Source of the DNA: Anaerolineae bacterium
GTDB lineage: Bacteria; Chloroflexota; Anaerolineae; UBA1429
Length of the DNA: 22,156 bases
NCBI GenBank assembly: GCA_016928125.1
Contig: JAFGLK010000148.1
Location: forward strand, 1 to 22,156
Reading direction: 5' to 3'
Every line of letters starts with the position of its first letter. Within the stretch, counting starts at the first letter, position 1. The notes below the pieces were generated by a model, which worked only from the letters and a program-made list of their open reading frames with translations, ran no database searches and was not told the origin of the DNA. The translations under genes were made by a program, and so were the position numbers. Of this stretch, positions 17,043-22,156 are shown piece after piece.

Positions 17043-18632
17043 CTAGCTCTCCTCCGAGGTTGTGGCGCTGCGGCTCTCAGAGCCTCGCCTGGCAAAGAGG
17101 ATCACCCGCCCGAGCAGGGGCACGGCGCGATCCTCGACCTGCGAGCAACGGCCCTGAAGATAGGCATAGACCTCGCCCTGAGGGTCGGTGTAGTGGCCCT
17201 GCTCCCAGACGAACCAGATGCGCGCATGCCTCTCGATCAACTCATCAAGGTATGCAGGCACCTCAGTTGGATACTGCGAGACGGGCACGGGGATATCGTC
17301 ATAGAGGGTCAATCGGTCTTGAGCATAGTAGCCATAGGGCTTGGCATGCCACCCCGGCAGAAACAGGACCCCATCTTGCGGCTGGGCGTGCGCCTCTACG
17401 TACGCAGCCACCTCGCGCCAATCGGGCTTGTCCTGCATGCGGATCTGAGCCATCACGCCATAACCCATGATGCTCAGGAGGACGAGCAGCGTGACCCAAC
17501 GAAACCACCGCAGCGGCAGGCCTTCGACGCCACGCGCCACAATCAGCAGCAGCGGGATCAGGAAGGGCAGCATGTAGCGCGCCGAATACATGGGCTTGAA
17601 TAGCTGTGAGGCCACCCAGGCCATCCCCAGAGGGATCACCAGATAGGCCAAACAGAAGCCCAGTGATTCCCACGCCGAGAGCGCGGACGCATCCTCTCGC
17701 CCGACATTCACGGCGAGCGGCTTGCTCTGCCGCCTGGCTGTGAAGAACGGCGTCACCAAAGCGATCCCAAAGAGCCCGCCATACAGTAGATAGCCGACAC
17801 GGCGCAAAAGGCTCGGATAGAACGCCCGCGCCGGGCCAACCATGTAGAGCACTGCGGTCTGAGGCAGCACGGCCAGAGAGGGCTTGCCGGCCCCCAGCGC
17901 GATCCAGCCCCCGCCGCCCACTGTGATGGGCAGCAGAAACGTCGGCAGCCACGGCAAGAAAAGAACGAATACGGCCGCCTGAGAAGCGACCCATTGCCAG
18001 AGAAGCCGACGGGCCACACGCCCGCGCACCAGAAAATACAAGAAGTAGAGATTAGCCAGGAGCACGCCAAAAACAGCATAGTAGTGCGTGTACAAAGCGG
18101 CTGCGGTCGCCAGCACATAGCCCACCCAGGTCAGCCAGGTCCGTCTGGGGGTGGCATCAGTTTTCAGAAGCCGCAGAGCCAGGAACAACGACGCGCTGAT
18201 CCACAGGGTGACCCAGGCATACATGCGCGCTTCCTGAGAGTACCAGATATGGAAGGGCGACCACGCCAGCAGACACGCCGCGATCAACCCGACCCGCCGG
18301 CTGAAAAGCAGACGCCCGAGCGCAAAGATCACGCCGACACTGAGCAGAGCTGCCAGCGTCGAGAGCCCCCGTACGACCAGCTCACTCTCGCCCAGCGCGA
18401 TCCAGTAATGCAGTAGGATGTAGTAGAGCGGGGGATGGATATCGAGAGCGGTCCACTCGATGAGCGTGGGCACGTCCATGCGGGCCAACATCAAGCTGGT
18501 CGCCTCGTCGAGCCACAGCGCCTCGGCTGAAATGCCGTAGAGCCGCAGGCCAAGGGCAAGCAGGAGGATGATCGCAAGGACCGCAGCCGGAGGCGCACGC
18601 CTCCTGGCGATGGCGCCGGGTGCGTCGTTCAT
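17043..18632 (-). CDS. GT-C (family 39-like) membrane glycosyltransferase, WLDEA type
   Basis: A 529-residue protein read from ATG at 18632. The frame is open to 18905, but those codons only shadow the radical SAM gene, while a TAGGAG site five bases before 18632 decides the start. A first helix covers about 15-32. EALWLDEATSLML gives D42/E43 in the first loop, followed by DIHPPLYYILLHYW (64-77) and SPFHIWYSQEARMYAWVTLW (125-144). Roughly ten helices precede a hydrophilic C-terminal domain starting with KPDWREVAAYVEAHAQPQDGVL. The layout and motifs are nearly those of the next gene downstream, three bases away. Expected function is outer-face sugar transfer from a lipid-phosphate donor. The different loop residues around the acidic pair may mean a different donor or acceptor. 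Confidence 0.9.
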   Translation of the reverse strand: MNDAPGAIARRRAPPAAVLAIILLLALGLRLYGISAEALWLDEATSLMLARMDVPTLIEWTALDIHPPLYYILLHYWIALGESELVVRGLSTLAALLSVGVIFALGRLLFSRRVGLIAACLLAWSPFHIWYSQEARMYAWVTLWISASLFLALRLLKTDATPRRTWLTWVGYVLATAAALYTHYYAVFGVLLANLYFLYFLVRGRVARRLLWQWVASQAAVFVLFLPWLPTFLLPITVGGGGWIALGAGKPSLAVLPQTAVLYMVGPARAFYPSLLRRVGYLLYGGLFGIALVTPFFTARRQSKPLAVNVGREDASALSAWESLGFCLAYLVIPLGMAWVASQLFKPMYSARYMLPFLIPLLLIVARGVEGLPLRWFRWVTLLVLLSIMGYGVMAQIRMQDKPDWREVAAYVEAHAQPQDGVLFLPGWHAKPYGYYAQDRLTLYDDIPVPVSQYPTEVPAYLDELIERHARIWFVWEQGHYTDPQGEVYAYLQGRCSQVEDRAVPLLGRVILFARRGSESRSATTSEES

Positions 18633-18637
18633 GCCTG

Positions 18638-18643
18638 CTCCTA
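18638..18643 (-). promoter_or_regulatory. Shine-Dalgarno site overlapping the upstream TAG stop
   Basis: TAGGAG on the minus strand includes the TAG stop of the radical SAM gene and lies five bases before ATG 18632. It fixes the start of the GT-C gene and suggests that termination of the first gene and initiation of the second are coupled. Confidence 0.6.
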
Positions 18644-19699
18644 CGCGGATGAGCCCGAAGCGTCGGCAGGCTCCCCAGTGGAAGCCGGGCGATTGCCTTG
18701 AGCCGAGCTCCAGGTCGGCCGCCACCAGGCCCACTCGACACATCGCCCGCATGAGGGCACGTCGTCCAGATCGTGATTGAGGTGCTTCATCCGCAGACGG
18801 GTCATGTCGGGGCCCAACCAGGCTTTCATAACCCCGTCGCGCACATTTCCGAGCGGATAGAGCGCATCGAAATCGCGATCGCAGCATACCAACGTGCCAT
18901 CCCAATAGATATGCACGTGATACCAGAGGTTAGGGCAGTGGAAACGCGCTGGAAGCTGCGGCCCTTGCTCGGCACGCAATGAGGAGATATCGGCCACTTG
19001 ATCTCCCCAAGAGTCAAAGGCCTTCACATTGATCTGGTCCACGCCCGGAATGGCCCAAGCCTGTTTGAAGGCCTCGATCTGGGCAACGGTCGGCGCAAGC
19101 TCGATGATCTGCAGCTTTGTCAGCAGTTTTTCATAGCCCCCTCGCGTGCGCAACTCCAAGAATCTCTTGATGTGCTCGGTCGTCTGCTCGAAGCTGGCCT
19201 CGCGACGCACCTGTTCATAGGTCTCAGGCGTGGTGCCATCGAGACAGAGATAGATCGCCCCCAATCCGGCATCCAGGATCGCCTGGCTGATCTCCGGGGT
19301 CAGCAGCACGGCGTTGGTCGAGATCTCGGCATGCAAGCCGTGCGCGTTGCAGTATGCGATCATGTCCACAATGCGCGGATGCAGCAGGGGCTCTCCCCAG
19401 ATGTGCAGAGTCGTCATACTGACATGGGGGGCCATCTCGTCGACGATCTGGCGAAAGAGATCGTAATCGAGGAAGCCCTTCTTGCGCTGGGCAAGCCCAC
19501 AGCCTGTGGGGCACATGATGCAACGCAAATTGCAGGCATTCGTGGACTCGAGATACATGCGATCGGGATAGGCCCACGGACGCGGATTCTGCAGCGCATA
19601 GTTCGCATAGCGCCAGGCCATGCGACCACGATGCCAAGCCCTGCGCGCCTCTCTTTGCAGACGATGGGGCGCCCGGGGGAGTTTGGAGATCAGTTCCAC
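18641..19699 (-). CDS. Radical SAM protein with SPASM-like C-terminal cysteines
   Basis: A 352-residue protein starting at a GTG (19699) that overlaps the upstream gene by ten bases; AGGAG lies 11 bases before it. The radical SAM cluster motif is ACNLRCIMC (C56, C60, C63), with LHIWGEPLLHP (98-108) as the GGEP-like SAM-binding strand and EISTNAVLLT (125-134). Downstream cysteines C255, C272, C273, C317 and C320 are arranged like a SPASM or twitch domain holding auxiliary iron-sulfur clusters. A basic N-terminus of about 45 residues precedes the domain. SPASM enzymes modify peptides, but relatives also act on aminoglycosides and sugars. In this operon a sugar or lipid substrate is more likely than a peptide, as no precursor peptide gene is seen. 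The exact reaction is unknown. Confidence 0.87.
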   Translation of the reverse strand: MELISKLPRAPHRLQREARRAWHRGRMAWRYANYALQNPRPWAYPDRMYLESTNACNLRCIMCPTGCGLAQRKKGFLDYDLFRQIVDEMAPHVSMTTLHIWGEPLLHPRIVDMIAYCNAHGLHAEISTNAVLLTPEISQAILDAGLGAIYLCLDGTTPETYEQVRREASFEQTTEHIKRFLELRTRGGYEKLLTKLQIIELAPTVAQIEAFKQAWAIPGVDQINVKAFDSWGDQVADISSLRAEQGPQLPARFHCPNLWYHVHIYWDGTLVCCDRDFDALYPLGNVRDGVMKAWLGPDMTRLRMKHLNHDLDDVPSCGRCVEWAWWRPTWSSAQGNRPASTGEPADASGSSA

Positions 19700-21228
19700 T
19701 TTTGAGAGAACTCCTCTCTCAGATTGTACTCGCCCAGCTCGCCCAATCCCCCAAGGCGCCCTCGGGCACGCAGGCCGCGTATCAGCCCGCCTCGCAAAAG
19801 ACCGTGGCCGATCCGACGCAGCGCACGCACGTTCGAAAGATCATAGAGCCACGAACCCAGCACAAGCCCCAGCGCGCGTAGGTATTTCCGTTTCCGCTTG
19901 GCCTCTTGAAAGCGCACTTGGGCCTCAAAGGCCAATTCGGAGAGGCGCTCGTCCGACACCTCGGAGAGATTGTAGAAGGGTTGGATCATGTGATCATAGT
20001 TCACATAGTAGTAGGCGCGCGAGAAGGCGTGCATGGCCTGCGCTTCGTCCAAGGCCTCCTCAGGGTGGCGCGCCACCAACTCGTCCCATAGTCTCGTTCC
20101 GGGAAACGGTGTGGTCAGGCTGAACATCGCCTGATCCAGCTCCAACTCGGTGGCGAAGCGGATGGTCTGCTCCATCGTCTCGTCTGTGTCTTTGGGCAAG
20201 CCCAACATAAAGTACCCTTTGGCCAGAATGCCGACATCGGCCGTCCATTTGACCGCCTGCCTCACCTGGTCTAGCGTGATGCCTTTGCCGAGGCTGGCGA
20301 GGATTTCCGGATTGCCGCTTTCGATGCCATAATGCAGCTCCCGACACCCAGAGCGGTACATCAGATCCAGGAGCTCGGGGGTCACGCGATCCACTCTCGC
20401 GAGACACTGCCAGCGGATATCCAGCCCCTCCTCGATGATCTGGGTGGTGATGGCCCGCAGCCGACGGCGATCCAGCGTGAAGAGATCGTCGATAAAGTAG
20501 AAATTGCGGTAACCATACTCACGCATCAGGAGGCGAATCTCCTCCAGCACACTCTCGGGGCTGCGCTGCCGATAGGTGCGCCCCACGATACCCTTGAAGC
20601 AGTAGCTGCAGTTGTACGGACATCCTCGACTGGAGAGCAACGTTACCATGCGTTCGCCATTGGGCGCGTAGAGCGGGTAGCGGTCAAGCTCGAAAAGATG
20701 CCGGGCTGGCAGGGGCAGGCTGTCGAGATCCTCGATCAGGGGACGAGGCGGATTGCAGATCAGTTCGCCATCACGCGCGTAACAAAGGCCGCTGATGCCC
20801 CGCAACGTCGTTACAGATGGCTGCAGATCCTCTGCCGCAAGAGCCCGCACCAACTCCTGAAGCGTCTGCTCGCCTTCGCCATAGACCAGATAGTCGATCT
20901 TGGGATCGCTGGCCAACCGTTGCGGGAAAACGGTTGCATGAGGCCCGCCTAGCACAATCGGGCAACCGATCTGGCTTCGGACCATGTCCATAAACGCGTC
21001 GGCGCTGTGGTAATTGTTGGTCATGGCTGTCATGCCGACCAAGTCTGGGGCAAAGGCGGCGACGCGGGCGACATCGTCCTCCAGCGGGGTATTGGGCTCA
21101 AGCCCCAGATCAAAGATGGCTACCTGGTGTCCGTCGGCCTCAAGGGCTGCCGCGAGATAGCCTAGACCCAAGGGGGGATAGCTATTCACCATCTGGTTCC
21201 ATTTAGGCGAGACAAGCGCAATACGCAT
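19690..21228 (-). CDS. B12-binding-domain radical SAM protein (class B-like)
   Basis: A 512-residue protein. The N-terminal half is a cobalamin-binding-like Rossmann domain: MRIALVSPKW, YPPLGLGYLAAALEADGH, DLVGMTAMTNN, LGGPHATVFP and YLVYGEGEQTL (residues 1-125). The DxHxxG histidine is absent, as in most members of this group. The radical SAM domain has SSRGCPYNCSYC with C203, C207 and C210, followed by YFIDDLFTLD (244-253) and HYGIESGNPEIL (299-310), then GYFMLGLPKDTDET. A basic C-terminal extension of ~120 residues follows. Family members include methyltransferases acting at unreactive carbons, and others such as hopanoid enzymes. Here a carbon methylation or rearrangement of a sugar or lipid is plausible but unproven. 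It is the first gene of the operon, and no strong ribosome site precedes its ATG. Confidence 0.88.
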   Translation of the reverse strand: MRIALVSPKWNQMVNSYPPLGLGYLAAALEADGHQVAIFDLGLEPNTPLEDDVARVAAFAPDLVGMTAMTNNYHSADAFMDMVRSQIGCPIVLGGPHATVFPQRLASDPKIDYLVYGEGEQTLQELVRALAAEDLQPSVTTLRGISGLCYARDGELICNPPRPLIEDLDSLPLPARHLFELDRYPLYAPNGERMVTLLSSRGCPYNCSYCFKGIVGRTYRQRSPESVLEEIRLLMREYGYRNFYFIDDLFTLDRRRLRAITTQIIEEGLDIRWQCLARVDRVTPELLDLMYRSGCRELHYGIESGNPEILASLGKGITLDQVRQAVKWTADVGILAKGYFMLGLPKDTDETMEQTIRFATELELDQAMFSLTTPFPGTRLWDELVARHPEEALDEAQAMHAFSRAYYYVNYDHMIQPFYNLSEVSDERLSELAFEAQVRFQEAKRKRKYLRALGLVLGSWLYDLSNVRALRRIGHGLLRGGLIRGLRARGRLGGLGELGEYNLREEFSQKWN

Positions 21229-21292
21229 ATCTGATCAGTGCTATCCCGTGAATGAGATTAGGCCATCGTCGCTGGCGGCAAAGCCAGGAAGA
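21229..21292 (-). other. Short gap between transposase fragment and operon head
   Basis: Sixty-four bases separate the stop of the transposase fragment from the first operon gene. A weak sigma70-like pair can be drawn: TTGCCG, 15 bases, then TAATCT (minus strand, the latter at 21255-21260). The spacer is short. There is no terminator-like hairpin with a T-run, so read-through from the transposase side into the operon is possible. Confidence 0.3.
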
Positions 21293-21742
21293 TCAGGGAA
21301 CCTGGTAGTGATAGGAGCAATCGGCATCCCTGAGGATCTGGCGCACGCATTCGTGGCTGATCTGATCCACAATGTCGCGCGCCCGGGCCTGTTCCGCGAG
21401 CTTGTGCAGGGTCCACGACGTGTAGTTGAGCCCGAGCTCACGTGGCCTGGTTTTGGCCAGAGATACGATGCGTGCCTTTTGCTCCCTGGTGAAGCGCGGC
21501 TTGGCACCCCCAGACCGCACGGTGACCAGCCCGCGGCAACCGTGTTCGTTGAAGCGGTGTATCCACTTGCGAAGGTTGGCTGGGTGGGCATCGAGAATGT
21601 GGGCGATTTCCGGAATGCGATATCCCTCGGCCGAGAGAAGCACAAGCCGCGCACGATGCTCAAGGGCCTGGTCTGACCCACTGATCCAAACGCGCAGCCG
21701 CCGGACCTCTTCATGCCTCAGCTCCCGGACATAGAGTACCAT
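21293..21742 (-). CDS. IS630-type transposase, N-terminal half only (DDE part missing)
   Basis: A 149-residue frame from ATG at 21742, with a GAGGAGAGGG ribosome site just upstream; a longer frame to 21967 adds nothing recognisable. Residues 30-71 form a helix-turn-helix of the IS630 type: RARLVLLSAEGYRIPEIAHI, then LRKWIHRFNEHGCRGL. A second winged-helix part has KPRFTREQKARIVSLA and LNYTSWTLHKLAEQ (about 106-119) followed by ISHECVRQIL (128-137). In intact IS630 proteins this leads into the DDE catalytic domain, sometimes in a second, frameshifted frame. Here the frame stops and only 64 bases remain before the next gene, so the catalytic half has been lost. It is therefore a remnant of a mobile element, transcribed toward the operon. 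Domestication as a DNA-binding protein is possible but less likely. Confidence 0.75.
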   Translation of the reverse strand: MVLYVRELRHEEVRRLRVWISGSDQALEHRARLVLLSAEGYRIPEIAHILDAHPANLRKWIHRFNEHGCRGLVTVRSGGAKPRFTREQKARIVSLAKTRPRELGLNYTSWTLHKLAEQARARDIVDQISHECVRQILRDADCSYHYQVP

Positions 21743-21830
21743 GATCCCTCTCCTCAGCTTCGGCAGGCCGCGCTGGTCGCCCTGGTGCGAGCCGGCAAAG
21801 CCCCCATCCTGTGCCATGCGCCTGCCTATG

Positions 21831-21870
21831 AAGGCGGAGGGGCAATGGAGGCATCGCCTCCATCCGCCTT
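21831..21870. repeat. Bulged inverted repeat / hairpin
   Basis: AAGGCGGA (21831-21838) pairs with TCCGCCTT (21863-21870), and TGGAGGC (21846-21852) pairs with GCCTCCA (21856-21862) around an ATC loop. An unpaired stretch of about six or seven bases (GGGGCA and a neighbour) sits on the left arm. Neither side is followed by a T-run, so it is not a typical Rho-independent terminator. It could be a fold-back structure in the leader of the transposase fragment or part of an element end. Confidence 0.6.
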
Positions 21871-21959
21871 GGCTACCTATCGCCGGCGGGACGAATGCCA
21901 CAGATCTGGGCAACCTAGCCAGCGACGTAGATATCATAGGCAGAACGTATGAAACCAAG

Positions 21960-22156
21960 ATGAACACCGCTGAGGAAGCGCCTTACAATCCATTCATAGA
22001 TGCAATTCTTCAAGAAAGGCCTATGCGATTTACGCGTAGCCCAAGTATAGGCGCCGCATGGTGGCCGGCCAAATGGGGGGCAGCCGGGTTCCCTCTGCCG
22101 CTTTCCAGCGCACGCCATCCGAGGCCGGATCAGCGCGTCGTGATGAACCAGATCCG
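21960..22156 (+). CDS. Doubtful partial plus-strand frame running off the right edge
   Basis: An ATG at 21960 opens a frame of about 65 codons that is still open at the edge, divergent from everything else. The product begins MNTAEEAPYNPFIDAILQER and has no motif I recognise. No Shine-Dalgarno sequence precedes it. The first half uses many A- or T-ending codons, unlike the operon genes. It could be the start of a divergent gene or chance. Confidence 0.18.
   Translation, partial: MNTAEEAPYNPFIDAILQERPMRFTRSPSIGAAWWPAKWGAAGFPLPLSSARHPRPDQRVVMNQI

Larger units (their letters stand above)
1..21228 (-). other. Putative single polycistronic glycoconjugate biosynthesis operon
   Basis: Seventeen consecutive genes all lie on the minus strand. 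Junctions include ATGA-type 4-base overlaps (15397/15394 and 4711/4708), an 8-base overlap (11603/11596), a 10-base overlap (19699/19690) and a 23-base overlap (5613/5591). Several Shine-Dalgarno sequences contain or abut the preceding stop codon. The largest gaps are only 74 bases (8002-8075), 65 bases (2773-2837) and about 52 bases (7248-7299). No hairpin followed by a T-run was seen in any gap. The unit continues beyond the left edge. Co-transcription is inferred from spacing; internal promoters cannot be excluded. Confidence 0.7.
21743..22156. other. Intergenic region without a convincing gene
   Basis: About 410 bases at the right edge. They hold a bulged hairpin (21831-21870), a patch around 21915-22060 that is visibly richer in A and T than the operon, and short overlapping frames on both strands with no recognisable motif. 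It may be the outer flank of the IS630 remnant and/or the regulatory region upstream of the operon. No terminal inverted repeat pair could be matched, because the other end of the element is gone. Confidence 0.5.

Noticed and set aside
21241..21714. A 157-codon minus-strand frame overlapping the transposase fragment, considered as a possible second transposase frame
   Set aside because: Its translation shows no DDE-domain motifs; it runs in parallel with the helix-turn-helix frame rather than after it, so it is a shadow.
21933..21958. A sigma70-like promoter on the minus strand (TTGGTT, then TATGAT)
   Set aside because: The spacer is only 14 bases and the -35 match is weak, so I do not call it, although the -10 box is good.
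21743..21967. N-terminal extension of the transposase fragment to 21967
   Set aside because: The extra 75 codons include the hairpin region and show no IS630-like sequence, while MVLYVRELRHEE at 21742 is a typical beginning with a strong ribosome site.
1..22156. CRISPR arrays, tRNA or rRNA genes, riboswitches
   Set aside because: No regularly spaced direct repeats, no tRNA-like cloverleaf with a CCA-adjacent acceptor and no rRNA-like sequence were noticed by reading; a covariance-model search would be needed to exclude them fully.

Overview
The window is GC-rich, with most third codon positions G or C. Almost all of it is one strand-uniform gene array, read right to left on the minus strand from about 21228 to beyond the left edge. 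Successive genes overlap by a few bases or are separated by fewer than about 75 bases, and no terminator-like hairpin with a T-run interrupts them. I read it as one transcription unit of 17 genes building a cell-surface glycoconjugate. The organism is a bacterium. The abundance of WYDEA-type family 39 proteins, the YfhO/PTPS-related giant membrane protein and the radical SAM genes inside a sugar locus remind me of Chloroflexota (Anaerolineae-like). That is inference from general familiarity, not from a marker gene.

Layout in order of transcription. (1) Head: a truncated IS630-type transposase gene (21742-21293), then a cobalamin-binding-domain radical SAM protein (21228-19690) overlapping a second, SPASM-like radical SAM protein (19699-18641). 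(2) Two tandem paralogous GT-C (family 39-like) membrane glycosyltransferases (18632-17043, 17040-15394) and a third, divergent GT-C-like membrane protein (15397-13391). (3) A sugar-tailoring pair: a DegT/DnrJ/EryC1/StrS aminotransferase (13382-12279) and a GNAT acyltransferase (12255-11596). (4) A giant YfhO/PTPS-related membrane protein (11603-8910) and a SAM methyltransferase (8894-8076). (5) Three consecutive GT2 polyprenyl-phosphate sugar synthase-like genes (8001-7300, 7247-6441, 6433-5591). (6) A NodB-type deacetylase (5613-4708), a GT87 mannosyltransferase-like protein (4711-3251) and a DUF2304 small membrane protein (3239-2838). (7) Two more tandem GT-C paralogs (2772-1102, and 1097 running off the left edge).

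How they may work together: the cytoplasmic GT2 enzymes would load single sugars on a polyprenyl phosphate at the inner membrane face. The six or seven GT-C proteins would use such lipid-linked sugars on the outer face. The aminotransferase and GNAT would make an N-acylated amino sugar, and the NodB protein would de-N-acetylate the product. The methyltransferase and radical SAM proteins would add methyl or other modifications. No Wzx/Wzy, ABC exporter, initiating phosphoglycosyltransferase or oligosaccharyltransferase is visible. The logic therefore resembles Dol-P-Man/GT-C or mycobacterial-type lipid-sugar glycosylation more than Wzy-dependent capsule synthesis.

Several obvious long reading frames begin too far upstream. 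The starts given here (15397, 18632, 13382, 11603, 7247, 5613) were chosen by Shine-Dalgarno position and by where the preceding gene ends. The last ~410 bases (21743-22156) hold no convincing gene: a bulged hairpin, an AT-richer patch and a doubtful partial plus-strand frame.
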